A DNA stretch of 64,000 bases from Cyanobacteria bacterium RU_5_0 (GTDB lineage Bacteria; Cyanobacteriota; Cyanobacteriia; Elainellales; Elainellaceae), in NCBI GenBank assembly GCA_012033255.1, contig JAAUSF010000007.1, forward strand, positions 1 to 64,000, read 5' to 3'. Positions within the stretch are counted from its first letter, which is position 1; the number at the start of each line of letters is the position of its first letter. A model generated the notes under the pieces. The model made no database searches. It was not told where the DNA came from and saw nothing but the letters and a program-made list of their open reading frames with translations. The translations under genes were made by a program, and so were the position numbers. Below are positions 27,337-36,413 of this stretch, piece by piece.

Positions 27337-28797
27337 ATGGCAGTTCATCTTTCTCCTGCGTCATTCACTGCAAAACCGATTTCTTTCGGTACAGACGGTT
27401 GGCGTGGCGTGATCGCCGCCGATTTCACATTCGATCGCGTCATGCAAGTCGCTCCCGTGGCTGCAATGGCACTTGCTCAAACCTATGGCAGTAACGGTAG
27501 CCGGACAGTGGTTGTTGGATTCGATCGCCGCTTCCTCTCCGAAGAATTCGCCAAAGCCGCCGCCGAAGCCATCAGAACCGTGGGATTTGATGTACTGCTC
27601 TCAGAGTCTTACGCTCCCACTCCAGCTTTTAGCTGGGCAGCGAATCAACAGAATGCATTGGGAGCGATCGTGATTACTGCTAGCCACAACCCCGGTATCT
27701 ACTCTGGATTGAAAGTGAAAGGGGCATTCGGCGGTTCTGTGCCTCCAGAGGTGACTAAAAAAATTGAAGCAGCGTTAGCTTATCCTCCAGCCAAAGCAGA
27801 GACGGTAGGCAGCTTACAGATGTTTAATCCGTGGCAGAGCTATTGTGAAGCCCTCCGATCGCGAGTAGACATTGATGCCTTAAAAACCGCTATTACCCAA
27901 GGCAAGCTGACTGTCTTTGCGGATGTCATGCACGGAGCCGCCGCTACTGGGCTAGAGCAACTTCTAGGCGTCCCGATTCAGGAACTTAACAGCGATCGCG
28001 ATCCTCTTTTTGGGGGTGGCGCACCAGAACCGTTACCTCGTTACATTCCCACGCTACTCGAAAAACTGCACGTTCATGGTCAGCAGGCAGGCTCCAAGTT
28101 AGCGGTGGGATTGGTGTTTGATGGTGATAGCGATCGGGTTGCGGCTGTCGATGGAAACGGAAATTTCCTTAGCTCCCAAGTCTTAATCCCGATTCTGATT
28201 GAACATTTGGCAACTCGTCGAGGCTTTGAGGGTGAAGTAGTTAAAACGATTAGCGGTTCTAACCTGATTCCTAAAGTTGCGAAGTTATTCAACCTATCTG
28301 TTTATGAAACACCGATCGGCTACAAATACATTGCCGATCGAATGCTAGAAGCGAAAGTTCTGCTGGGCGGGGAGGAGTCTGGTGGAATTGGCTATGGTCA
28401 TCACATTCCAGAACGAGATGCTCTCTTATCGGCTCTGTATGTTCTAGATGCGGTGGTTCAATCTGGCAAAGACCTCAGCGACCTCTACGCTGACCTTCAG
28501 CAAAAGACAGGCTTTGTTTCGGCATATGATCGCATCGATTTACCTCTGGCAAATATGGACGTGCGATCGCGCCTTCTAAACCAACTGCAAACCCAGCCTC
28601 CTCAAAAGATTGCCGGATATGCTGTATTGGATTGTTTGGCGATCGATGGCTACAAATTCCAACTCGCTGACGAAAGCTGGCTGCTGATCCGGTTTAGCGG
28701 CACAGAACCCGTTCTGCGTCTCTACTCAGAAGCAGCAACGATCGAAGAAGTCCATCGTAATTTGGCATGGGCAAAAGAATGGGCAAGCTCGGTCTAA
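27337..28797 (+). CDS. Phosphoglucomutase/phosphomannomutase family enzyme
   Basis: 486 residues. All four motifs of the alpha-D-phosphohexomutases are present: active-site Ser in VITASHNPG (about residue 112), magnesium loop FDGDSDR, sugar-binding GGEESGG and phosphate-binding RFSGTEPVLRLYSEA near the end. FGTDGWRG opens domain 1. It interconverts hexose-1-P and hexose-6-P for glycogen or nucleotide-sugar synthesis. This short form (under 500 residues) resembles the second phosphohexomutase of cyanobacteria rather than the long glycogen-associated Pgm; which hexose it prefers is not decidable here. Confidence 0.93.
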   Translation: MAVHLSPASFTAKPISFGTDGWRGVIAADFTFDRVMQVAPVAAMALAQTYGSNGSRTVVVGFDRRFLSEEFAKAAAEAIRTVGFDVLLSESYAPTPAFSWAANQQNALGAIVITASHNPGIYSGLKVKGAFGGSVPPEVTKKIEAALAYPPAKAETVGSLQMFNPWQSYCEALRSRVDIDALKTAITQGKLTVFADVMHGAAATGLEQLLGVPIQELNSDRDPLFGGGAPEPLPRYIPTLLEKLHVHGQQAGSKLAVGLVFDGDSDRVAAVDGNGNFLSSQVLIPILIEHLATRRGFEGEVVKTISGSNLIPKVAKLFNLSVYETPIGYKYIADRMLEAKVLLGGEESGGIGYGHHIPERDALLSALYVLDAVVQSGKDLSDLYADLQQKTGFVSAYDRIDLPLANMDVRSRLLNQLQTQPPQKIAGYAVLDCLAIDGYKFQLADESWLLIRFSGTEPVLRLYSEAATIEEVHRNLAWAKEWASSV

Positions 28798-28921
28798 ATT
28801 CTGACTGAGATAATCTTTGTTCGGCTAAACTGCCTAAGCAGCAACACTAAACCATCTCTGCCTGACAAGTAGTTTGCTTACAGGAACTCTAGCATTCGAT
28901 CAATAGAAGCCTTCTCCTCGC

Positions 28922-28953
28922 AAACCGTTTGCTATTCAGGCAAGCGGTTTTTT
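28922..28953 (+). terminator. Rho-independent terminator after the phosphohexomutase gene
   Basis: Arms AAACCGTTTGC (28922-28932) and GCAAGCGGTTT (28940-28950), with one G-U pair and a 7-base loop, run into six T residues (28948-28953). Confidence 0.8.
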
Positions 28954-29060
28954 GCTGATTTACCGAAAACAATAGAGTAGGAACATCGAAGACCAGTTCA
29001 GCGTAGTAGGAACGATAGAGCCTGTTTTAAGCTAGAAACAGTCCTTTTAACGTTTCAACT

Positions 29061-29636
29061 ATGCCTGTTCTCGTCGTTGCGACTAGTAACCCCGGTAAAC
29101 TTCAGGAAATGCAAGCGTATTTGACCGATCCCGCTCTAGATTGGGAGTTGATGTTGAAGCCAGCAGAATTAGAGATTGAAGAGACAGGAGCAACGTTTGC
29201 CGAGAATGCTTGTTTGAAAGCATCGCAAGTGGCGCAGGCAATGGGAAAGTGGGCGATCGCCGATGATTCAGGGTTGTCGGTTGATGCGTTGGATGGTGCG
29301 CCCGGACTCTACTCTTCTCGATATGGGAAAAGCGATCGCGATCGGATCGAGCGACTCTTGTCTGAACTCGGTGATGAACCCAATCGACAGGCGCAATTCG
29401 TTTGTGTTGTGGCGATCGCTCGTCCGGATGGGACGATCGTGCTTCAGACGGAAGGGATTTGTCGAGGAGAAATTCTTGATGCGCCTCGTGGTAACGGCGG
29501 ATTTGGCTACGATCCAGTGTTCTACGTTCCAGCCCATCAAATGACGTTTGCGGAGATGCCACCAGAACTGAAACATGCTATTAGCCATCGAGGGTTAGCG
29601 TTTCAAGCCTTGTTACCTCAACTGAAGCAACTCTAG
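29061..29636 (+). CDS. rdgB: XTP/dITP pyrophosphatase (RdgB/HAM1)
   Basis: 191 residues. It removes non-canonical purine triphosphates from the nucleotide pool. N-terminal VVATSNPGKLQEMQ is the substrate-binding strand-loop, FAENACLKA and WAIADDSGLSVDALDGAPGLYSSRYG carry the acidic metal ligands, and the C-terminal GNGGFGYDPVFYVP plus ISHRGLAFQAL complete the family signature. Upstream lies the phosphohexomutase terminator, so rdgB is its own unit. Downstream is a GAGGACT/AGTCCTC heptamer block. Confidence 0.96.
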   Translation: MPVLVVATSNPGKLQEMQAYLTDPALDWELMLKPAELEIEETGATFAENACLKASQVAQAMGKWAIADDSGLSVDALDGAPGLYSSRYGKSDRDRIERLLSELGDEPNRQAQFVCVVAIARPDGTIVLQTEGICRGEILDAPRGNGGFGYDPVFYVPAHQMTFAEMPPELKHAISHRGLAFQALLPQLKQL

Positions 29637-29825
29637 TTAAGACTGAGGACTGAAGACTGAGGAAGTTTCTTTCTCACTTTGAATCTGTGGCCATTGGGCA
29701 CAACCTACATGAAAGGGTGTAACTGTCAAACAGATTTAAGCATTGCTCAGTTCTCTTGATACATATGGTTTGCGACTTGGAATGATTACTCTCAGTCCTC
29801 AGTCCCTAGTCCTCAGTCCTATTCC

Positions 29826-30191
<366 letters not shown>

Positions 30192-30230
30192 CTAACTTAT
30201 AGTACTTCTACAGGTTGAGTAACCTGACTG

Positions 30231-30273
30231 TTTCTATCACCGCTAATAATATAGGTTTTGTAGTATAGGCTAC
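30231..30273 (-). promoter_or_regulatory. NtcA box upstream of glnB
   Basis: GTA-N8-TAC at 30260-30273 (GTAGTATAGGCTAC) is an exact NtcA consensus. On the minus strand 23 bases separate it from TAGAAA (30236-30231), a partial match to the -10. It sits in the 190-base gap between the NIL-ferredoxin stop and glnB. glnB is a recognised NtcA target in several cyanobacteria. Confidence 0.75.
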
Positions 30274-30355
30274 TTGGCGATCAGGAAACAACTCTCAATT
30301 GTGCCACCAGATGGCTACTGGCTATCATTGTTGTCTGATAACTGGTCGCTTAATG

Positions 30356-30760
30356 CTAAAGATTTGTGGAAATTGCCTGTACTGGGCAAGTAGGGATGCA
30401 TTGTTCGCAAACGACGCAGCGCGATCGGGTAAAATTCAACCGAAAAGTTTGGGGATCGAGGCTAAGGGCTTCGGTTGGGCAAACACCAGTACATAGACCG
30501 CAATGAACGCAAGCTTCCTCATCGATCATAATTTCGCGACTGGCGATCGAGATGCCAATATCCTGCGATTGCATCCACTCCAAGGCGGCATCTAGTTGGT
30601 CAATATCGCCAGATAGCTCCACGACGAGCGTTCCAATCTGGTTGGGTGTCACCTGTGCCCGGATGATATTTGCCGCCACATTAAAATCTTTTGCCAACCG
30701 ATAGGTGACAGGCATATGGACAGCGCGTTTGGGAAAAATCAACGTGACTCGCTTTTTCAC
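30356..30760 (-). CDS. NIL-domain 4Fe-4S ferredoxin
   Basis: 134 residues. The N-terminal ~75 residues form a NIL domain (VTLIFPKRAVHMPVTYRLAKDFNVAANI), the ligand-binding-like fold also found at the end of methionine transporter ATPases. The C-terminal half is a two-cluster ferredoxin with CVHCGLCTGVCP and CVVCEQCIPTCP. The stand-alone fusion occurs widely in cyanobacteria; its partner is unknown, with a role in sulfur or homocysteine metabolism suggested for relatives. It is transcribed towards glnB but separated from it by an NtcA promoter. Confidence 0.9.
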   Translation of the reverse strand: MKKRVTLIFPKRAVHMPVTYRLAKDFNVAANIIRAQVTPNQIGTLVVELSGDIDQLDAALEWMQSQDIGISIASREIMIDEEACVHCGLCTGVCPTEALSLDPQTFRLNFTRSRCVVCEQCIPTCPVQAISTNL

Positions 30761-30795
30761 ACTGGCTTCTTTGAATCTAAAGTGACTCGTTCAAT

Positions 30796-30818
30796 GTTTA
30801 TAAACAATGTTTGTAAAC
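30796..30818. promoter_or_regulatory. Paired GTTTRTAAAC palindromes in a divergent promoter
   Basis: GTTTATAAAC (30796-30805, perfect palindrome) and GTTTGTAAAC (30809-30818) start 13 bases apart between the divergent NIL-ferredoxin and thioredoxin-like genes. They may bind a dimeric regulator affecting both redox genes. The regulator is unknown. Confidence 0.35.
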
Positions 30819-30908
30819 TTGGAATAGGAAAGTCCAAATTGCGCGATCGCCCTTCAATTGTAAGAAATTACGCTAAGAACTAGTTTTGTTTATCCTACTG
30901 TTTATCCT

Positions 30909-31523
30909 ATGACTGTTAATCCAACGGATTCCAAGCCTCAATCGACTCCGCAACCCACCCAATCGTCAACAACGACCTTTGCAACTCGACTCCGCAATTT
31001 TGTGATCGTCTTGGTTGCTGTTGCCCTTAGTGCCGCAATTTTCTTTGGACTGCGATCGGGATCAAACACGGCTTCTTTGGCAACAATGGCAGAAACTTCA
31101 ATCCCGTTAGAGGTGGCGCTGAGCAACGAAAAACCGACGCTGATGGAGTTTTATGCAGATTGGTGTACGGCGTGTCAAGCGATGGCGAAGGATATGAGCG
31201 AATTGAAGCAGCAGTATGACAGCGAAGTGAATTTTGTCATGCTGAATGTAGATAATTCCAAGTGGCTCCCAGAAATGCTGCACTATCGAGTTGATGGAAT
31301 TCCGCACTTTGTGTTTCTAAACGCCGAGGGAAAGGCGATCGCCAGCACACTCGGAGAACAACCCCGCATCATTATGGCGACTAACCTGGAAGCTCTGATC
31401 ACAGGTTCCCCATTACCCTACGCTCAAGCCAAAGGTCGCATCTCTGAGGTAGACATACCCATTGCTCCTAAAGCCAATCCCGATGATCCCCGCAGCCACG
31501 GTAGCCAGGTCGTCACTCAATAA
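30909..31523 (+). CDS. txlA: Membrane-anchored thioredoxin-like protein (TxlA/HCF164 type)
   Basis: 204 residues. A polar, Thr/Ser/Pro-rich N-terminus precedes one membrane anchor at about residues 30-50 (FVIVLVAVALSAAIFFGL). The thioredoxin domain has active site WCTAC (residues ~85-89) in the setting LMEFYADWCTACQAMA, the cis-Pro in VDGIPHFVFL, and a short Pro-rich tail. In cyanobacteria and chloroplasts this family passes reducing power to the lumen for cytochrome b6f and photosystem assembly. It is divergent from the NIL-ferredoxin and ends before a clear terminator. Confidence 0.92.
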   Translation: MTVNPTDSKPQSTPQPTQSSTTTFATRLRNFVIVLVAVALSAAIFFGLRSGSNTASLATMAETSIPLEVALSNEKPTLMEFYADWCTACQAMAKDMSELKQQYDSEVNFVMLNVDNSKWLPEMLHYRVDGIPHFVFLNAEGKAIASTLGEQPRIIMATNLEALITGSPLPYAQAKGRISEVDIPIAPKANPDDPRSHGSQVVTQ

Positions 31524-31578
31524 GGTCCGTAACGCGGGTGAACTTTATGGCGACAATCCTTTGAGAATAAGATAGAAC

Positions 31579-31627
31579 GGAAGCTAGCAAGGGAACCTCA
31601 GCCCATCAGATAGCTTCCTTGTTTTTG
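31579..31627 (+). terminator. Terminator-like hairpin after txlA
   Basis: GGAAGCTA (31579-31586) pairs with TAGCTTCC (31611-31618), followed by a T-rich run TTGTTTTTG. The 24-base loop is long, so strength is uncertain. Confidence 0.55.
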
Positions 31628-31664
31628 TTCAAGTTGGTTTGTCTGAGTTTGAGTCGATCGCCTA

Positions 31665-32669
31665 ATGTATCATTACTGTCAACCGGGCTGTCATCACCCT
31701 ATGACAAGCCATTCCCCAACGCACAAAGCTAGACCCCTTTGGATTGCGCTCATTCTGCTGATCAGTTTTGCGGTAGCCGAGTTGGGAGTTGGGCTATTTA
31801 GCCACAGTCTGGCGCTAGTCGCCGAATCTGGACATATGCTGTCTGATGGGTTGACGTTAGGCTTGTCGTTATTGGCAACCTGGATCGCCCAATTTCCAGC
31901 ATCCAATCAAGCCACTTTCGGTTATCGACGAATAGAGATCCTAGCCGCACTGGCAAACGGCAGTGGGCTGGTGATTGTTGCAACTTGGATTGGCTGGGAA
32001 GCGATCGTCCGTCTCCAGGCTCCTCCCGATGAAATTCTCAGCTTGCCAATGCTGATTACGGCGGTGATTGGACTGGGCATCAACAGCCTCAATGCGTTTC
32101 TACTTCATGATGAGAGCCATCACGATCTCAATTTACGCGGCGCATTTTTGCACATGGTCGCCGATGCGATTAGTTCAGTGGGTGTGATTGTTGCGGCGAT
32201 CGCAGTCTGGACACTGCACTGGAATAGGGCAGACGGGGCAATTAGCTTAGGAGTGGCGATTTTCATCATTTTGGGGGTCATTCCTCTGATTCGCCAAAGT
32301 CTAGATATTTTGTTGGAGAAAACGCCACATCATCTCGATCTAAGCCAAATTCAGGCTCACCTGCAAGGGTTTGCAGGGATAGAGCGAGTGGAAAATTTGC
32401 GAGCATGGACGATCGCCCTTAATCAAGACGTGCTTTTCGCTCACTTGATTGTGCAAACCAAAGATGGAGATCGCGATCAACTTTTGCGGCAAATCCAAAC
32501 TTCGCTTCAGCAAGAATTCGATATTCAAGAAACATTTTTGCAAATGACTGCCCCATTCCCACCCCCGATCGTCAATCTTTCCCAACCGCAGGCGATCGAT
32601 TTGATTTGTTTATCTATTTCAGGTTCCCCTTCAACTGTAAATTTAGATACGGAACAAAGAAATTCCTGA
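31665..32669 (+). CDS. Cation diffusion facilitator (zinc-type) transporter
   Basis: 334 residues with six membrane segments and a C-terminal cytoplasmic domain. The transport site is visible in helices II and V: ESGHMLSDG (H-x-x-x-D) and HMVADAISS (H-x-x-x-D), the pair typical of zinc-transporting CDFs. The very N-terminus MYHYCQPGCHHP has extra Cys and His residues that could bind metal before transport; M13 is an alternative start that would remove them. The C-terminal domain (HLDLSQIQAHLQGFAGIERVENLRAW) is the usual metallochaperone-like sensor. It is likely to export zinc, possibly other divalent ions. Confidence 0.93.
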   Translation: MYHYCQPGCHHPMTSHSPTHKARPLWIALILLISFAVAELGVGLFSHSLALVAESGHMLSDGLTLGLSLLATWIAQFPASNQATFGYRRIEILAALANGSGLVIVATWIGWEAIVRLQAPPDEILSLPMLITAVIGLGINSLNAFLLHDESHHDLNLRGAFLHMVADAISSVGVIVAAIAVWTLHWNRADGAISLGVAIFIILGVIPLIRQSLDILLEKTPHHLDLSQIQAHLQGFAGIERVENLRAWTIALNQDVLFAHLIVQTKDGDRDQLLRQIQTSLQQEFDIQETFLQMTAPFPPPIVNLSQPQAIDLICLSISGSPSTVNLDTEQRNS

Positions 32670-33010
32670 ATTCAAAGCTGTTACTTAATGATGTTGTACA
32701 TCTATCCCCACAGTTCACGAAACATTCATACGTTTCCACAAAGAAACTGTATTCCTGTAAAGGAGGCGAAGAAAACTGTACGTATTCTCCCTGATTCTTC
32801 TATAAAAGTACTGAATACTCTTTTCGGTAGGCTTATCAGGTAGTCGCATAATTGATCACTGGATAGTTGCATCTCATGGGCTTATGGGAACTCTACATTT
32901 GAAGTTCCACGTTTTGTGCTGTCATTAAACAGCAAGCAACTCTCCGGCAGGAGGTCTTCAGACAGAGTTTCTGCCATTCCTATCCATCCGATTCACAGGG
33001 GATATTAAGC
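32670..33010. other. Intergenic region upstream of gmd
   Basis: 340 bases with no supported gene. It must contain the gmd promoter. GGCAGGAGGTCTTCAG near 32948 resembles a ribosome site but has no start codon in useful distance, so a short leader peptide is not supported. No riboswitch was recognised. Confidence 0.45.
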
Positions 33011-34096
33011 ATGACACAAGGAAAAAGCGCACTGATTACCGGAATTACTGGTCAAGATGGCTCTTACTTGAGCGAGTTTTTGTTGGAAAAAGGGTATGAA
33101 GTTCATGGGATCATTCGTCGGACATCCACGTTCAACACCGATCGAATTGATCACATTTACGAAGACCCACATAATGAAAATGCTTCTCTCTTCCTGCACT
33201 ACGGCGATCTGACTGACGGTACGACGCTACGCCGCATCATTGAAGAAATTCAACCTACGGAGATCTACAATCTGGGCGCTCAGTCTCACGTCCGAGTCAG
33301 TTTTGACTCGCCAGAATACACTGTGGATTCGGTTGGTATGGGAACCCTCAGACTTCTGGAAGCCATTCGAGACTATCAACGCCGCACGGGCACTGAGGTT
33401 CGCTTCTATCAAGCAGGTTCCTCAGAAATGTATGGTAAGGTGCAAGAAGTTCCTCAACGCGAGACAACGCCTTTCTATCCTCGTAGCCCCTATGCTTGCG
33501 CTAAGGTTTATGCCCACTGGCAAACGGTAAACTATCGCGAGTCCTATGGGCTGTTTGCGTGCAACGGGATTTTGTTTAACCATGAGTCTCCGCGTCGAGG
33601 TGAGACATTTGTGACGCGCAAAGTGACACGGGCGATCGCTCATATCGTTGCAGGGCGGCAGAAGAAGCTCTACATGGGCAATCTTGATGCTAAGCGAGAT
33701 TGGGGCTATGCCAAAGACTATGTTCGGGCAATGTGGTTGATGCTCCAACAAGAACAGCCCGATGATTATGTTGTGTCCACTGGAGAAACCTACTCTGTCA
33801 AAGAATTTCTGAACCTTGCATTCGGCTATGTCAACTTGAACTGGGAAGACTATGTAGAGTTTGACGAACGCTATCTCCGTCCTGCCGAAGTGGAACTGTT
33901 GATTGGTGATCCGACAAAGGCGAAGCAAAAGTTGGGATGGGAACCTTCTGTCACCTTCGAGCAACTGGTGTATCTGATGGTTGAAGCGGATCTGAAAGCA
34001 CTCGGTTTGATTCCGTTGAGTCGAACAAATGGCAATGGAACAAGCTCTATTGAAAATGCCACCGTTCGTCAGGGTTTGGGCAGTTTGGCGCTCTAA
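33011..34096 (+). CDS. gmd: GDP-mannose 4,6-dehydratase
   Basis: 361 residues. It converts GDP-mannose to GDP-4-keto-6-deoxymannose. The NADP-binding start is [19 protein letters not shown]; the family markers [23 protein letters not shown] and [13 protein letters not shown] follow; the catalytic Tyr/Lys pair is in [12 protein letters not shown] (residues ~160-164), and [21 protein letters not shown] is the conserved C-terminal block. fcl lies 173 bases downstream on the same strand, so the two genes together give GDP-L-fucose. Confidence 0.97.
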   Translation: MTQGKSALITGITGQDGSYLSEFLLEKGYEVHGIIRRTSTFNTDRIDHIYEDPHNENASLFLHYGDLTDGTTLRRIIEEIQPTEIYNLGAQSHVRVSFDSPEYTVDSVGMGTLRLLEAIRDYQRRTGTEVRFYQAGSSEMYGKVQEVPQRETTPFYPRSPYACAKVYAHWQTVNYRESYGLFACNGILFNHESPRRGETFVTRKVTRAIAHIVAGRQKKLYMGNLDAKRDWGYAKDYVRAMWLMLQQEQPDDYVVSTGETYSVKEFLNLAFGYVNLNWEDYVEFDERYLRPAEVELLIGDPTKAKQKLGWEPSVTFEQLVYLMVEADLKALGLIPLSRTNGNGTSSIENATVRQGLGSLAL

Positions 34097-34180
34097 GGTC
34101 GTTATTCATAGTCAGCAATCGACGATCGACGAGTTAGCCGCAGCCCATTGTTGCTGTTGGTTTTATCTACTATCTGCACC

Positions 34181-34218
34181 CATTTGTAGGGGCGAAGCGT
34201 CTTTCGCCCCTACAAATG
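34181..34218. repeat. Perfect 16-base-arm hairpin repeat between gmd and fcl
   Basis: CATTTGTAGGGGCGAA (34181-34196) and its exact complement TTCGCCCCTACAAATG (34203-34218) enclose GCGTCT. A degraded relative sits at 35250-35277 after fcl. The GTAGGGGCGAA core is a widespread cyanobacterial intergenic palindrome. No T-run, so it may act as an RNA stability or attenuation structure rather than a terminator. Confidence 0.85.
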
Positions 34219-34269
34219 GCTGATAAACGCTAACAACTTCCCTTCTCACCAACTTACTCAGAAGGATCT

Positions 34270-35217
34270 ATGACCCTAAAATTAGAACTCACCAATCAAC
34301 GTATTCTCGTCACGGGCGGAGCCGGATTTCTGGGTCGCCAAGTTGTGGATCAATTAGTCAAGGCTGGCGCAGATCTGGTGAAAATTACGATACCGCGATC
34401 GAAAGATTATGATCTTCGCCAGATGGAAGTTTGCCAGCGAGTTGTTGATCAGCAAGACATCGTTATTCACCTCGCGGCTCATGTTGGCGGCATCGGATTG
34501 AACCGAGAAAAACCTGCCGAATTATTTTATGACAACCTGATGATGGGAACGCAGTTGATCCATGCGGCATATCAAGCAGGTGTCAAAAAGTTTGTTTGTG
34601 TCGGTACCATCTGCGCGTATCCCAAATTCACTCCGGTTCCGTTCAAAGAAGATGATATCTGGAACGGTTACCCAGAGGAAACTAACGCGCCTTATGGAGT
34701 TGCTAAAAAAGCTCTGCTCGTGCAACTTCAAGCCTATCGGCAGCAGTATAACTTTGATGGAATTTATCTACTGCCCGTGAATCTTTATGGACCCGAAGAC
34801 AACTTTGATCCTCGCAGTTCTCACGTCATCCCTGCCCTGATTCGCAAGGTCTATGAAGCACAACAACGCGGAGATAGACAGATTCCGGTTTGGGGCGATG
34901 GTAGCCCAACTCGTGAGTTTCTCTACTCTACTGATGCAGCGAGGGGAATTGTCATGGGCACTCAATTCTACAGCAATCTTGAGCCGGTGAACTTGGGTAC
35001 AGGACAAGAAATCTCTATCCGCGATCTGATCACTCTAATTTGTGATCTGATGGAATACGATGGTGAACTTGTTTGGGAAATAGATAAACCTAACGGACAA
35101 CCTCGTCGCTGTTTGGACACCCAACGCGCAAAACAATCATTCGGTTTCGTTGCCGAAGTCGATTTTAGACAAGGGTTGAAGAATACGATCGACTGGTATC
35201 GTCAGCACGCCGTGTAA
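34270..35217 (+). CDS. fcl: GDP-L-fucose synthase
   Basis: 315 residues. It carries out the epimerase-reductase step to GDP-L-fucose after Gmd. NADP-binding TGGAGFLG lies at residues 16-23, [12 protein letters not shown] follows, and the catalytic Ser and Tyr-x3-Lys are in VGTICAYPK and [10 protein letters not shown] (about 142). [23 protein letters not shown] and [12 protein letters not shown] are family blocks. GGATCT-type ribosome site precedes ATG. The product would be used for fucosylated surface polysaccharide or O-antigen. Confidence 0.95.
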   Translation: MTLKLELTNQRILVTGGAGFLGRQVVDQLVKAGADLVKITIPRSKDYDLRQMEVCQRVVDQQDIVIHLAAHVGGIGLNREKPAELFYDNLMMGTQLIHAAYQAGVKKFVCVGTICAYPKFTPVPFKEDDIWNGYPEETNAPYGVAKKALLVQLQAYRQQYNFDGIYLLPVNLYGPEDNFDPRSSHVIPALIRKVYEAQQRGDRQIPVWGDGSPTREFLYSTDAARGIVMGTQFYSNLEPVNLGTGQEISIRDLITLICDLMEYDGELVWEIDKPNGQPRRCLDTQRAKQSFGFVAEVDFRQGLKNTIDWYRQHAV

Positions 35218-35249
35218 TACCAATTCATTTTTCACAGACACACAACTTC

Positions 35250-35277
35250 GTAGGGGCGAACCGGCGTTCGCCCGCAC
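35250..35277. repeat. Imperfect GTAGGGGCGAA hairpin
   Basis: GTAGGGGCGAAC and GTTCGCCCGCAC form an imperfect stem around CGGC just after fcl, related to 34181-34218. Confidence 0.6.
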
Positions 35278-35347
35278 AATGGGCAAATGTATCTGTAGTA
35301 GGAATTTATCGAATTAGGGATCTATTCAAGTGGATTTCATATCAGAT

Positions 35348-36139
35348 TTAGGTTGAATGATCTGGATCGGGAGTCAGGTCGCGGATGGCTCGTGCTAAAT
35401 CATCCGGAGTGCCGACATCTAAAAAGCTTCCTTCGGGAAACACTTCTGCCTCAACACGCAAACCTGCCTCGATTCCGGCTTGGATGACATCCCCGATCGG
35501 CAGTTCGCGATCGGGCGCAAATGATTGCACATACTCGTGCAGAAATTGGGTGAAGGTTGGAGTCCAGAGGGCGATCGCCCACATATATTTCAAATTCGTT
35601 TCGAGTGGTTTTTCAATGATCTGATGAACTCGTCCGGTTGCATCAAATTTTACCATGCCTGCTTTGCGATAATGTTCGGTTGGGAAAAGTCCGAGGACGA
35701 CATCGACTTGATGGGTGGCTTGATGCGCGAGCAGGTGTGTGTAGGCGTCTTCTGGTTGAAACAGAATATCGGGAAATCCGAGGGCGACGATCGATCGCTG
35801 CACGAAGGGATATGCCTGATTGAGCGTGTAAGGAACACCGTGAGGAACATGCACCGTTAGATAGCCCAAATGCATATTGAGCATTGCTCCATCGCCAAAA
35901 TAAGCAGGAATATCCCATTTGCCCGGGCGCAGGATGAAGAAAGCTTTTTTGATTCCGGCGAGTCGCATTTTTTCAAGCAGGTAATGGCTGACGACCTTCG
36001 GCTTCAATCGAGTGTCTTCCCCGATCGCCTGAAAGCCGATCGGATAAAGCTCTTTGCTTAACGGTAACGGGGACAGTCGGGTGGCTTGCCCACCTGCCGG
36101 AAGTAGCCCAATCACATCCAGTTGCTCAGGATAATCCAT
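35348..36139 (-). CDS. Sugar nucleotidyltransferase (NTP_transferase family)
   Basis: 263 residues. The N-terminal pyrophosphorylase motif LLPAGGQATRLSPLPLSKEL (G-G-x-x-x-R-L...K) binds nucleotide; LGFPDILFQPEDA carries the metal Asp region, and IIEKPLETNLKYMWAIALW matches the sugar-binding E-K-P block of RmlA/GalU-like enzymes. The end SFLDVGTPDDLARAI is the typical close. It likely activates a hexose-1-phosphate; whether with UTP, dTTP, GTP or CTP cannot be told. It is convergent with gmd-fcl, fitting a nucleotide-sugar cluster. Confidence 0.88.
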   Translation of the reverse strand: MDYPEQLDVIGLLPAGGQATRLSPLPLSKELYPIGFQAIGEDTRLKPKVVSHYLLEKMRLAGIKKAFFILRPGKWDIPAYFGDGAMLNMHLGYLTVHVPHGVPYTLNQAYPFVQRSIVALGFPDILFQPEDAYTHLLAHQATHQVDVVLGLFPTEHYRKAGMVKFDATGRVHQIIEKPLETNLKYMWAIALWTPTFTQFLHEYVQSFAPDRELPIGDVIQAGIEAGLRVEAEVFPEGSFLDVGTPDDLARAIRDLTPDPDHST

Positions 36140-36188
36140 ACACCGTTCTTTTCACTGCTCTCTTCTTGCTCACAAAATCGAATGTAAC

Positions 36189-36413
36189 ATGACCTTCGAT
36201 CGAAGCATATTAAACACTCTAGCCGACGATCGATTTGATAATGGACGAACTCCAGAACAGCTTAAAGAATCCTTTGAAAACAGTTATATATCTGTTGTGG
36301 CTTATGCAAATGATCGTATTGTCGGCACTGCCAGAGTCACGGATGATCGATTTAGAATCGACTTAGAGTTGTTGCCATGTTTCTTGAATGCGTATGATGC
36401 GTTCAGCAAGTAG
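36189..36413 (+). pseudogene. Truncated GNAT acetyltransferase
   Basis: The first ~56 residues (MTFDRSILNTLADDRF, then RTPEQLKESFENSYISVVAY, then DRIVGTARV) look like the N-terminal half of a GNAT acetyltransferase up to the strand before the acetyl-CoA loop. The frame then continues into sequence antisense to the 3' end of recD2 and stops, so the Q/R-x-x-G-x-A motif and the rest are missing. I read this as a gene truncated by a deletion that joined it to recD2. If expressed it would be non-functional. Confidence 0.6.

Noticed and set aside
29263-29588. Open frames overlapping rdgB on both strands
   Set aside because: rdgB is complete with all motifs; overlapping frames have no family match.
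32940-33010. Leader peptide or riboswitch before gmd
   Set aside because: A GGAGG-like motif is present but no start codon follows in frame, and no conserved aptamer was recognised.
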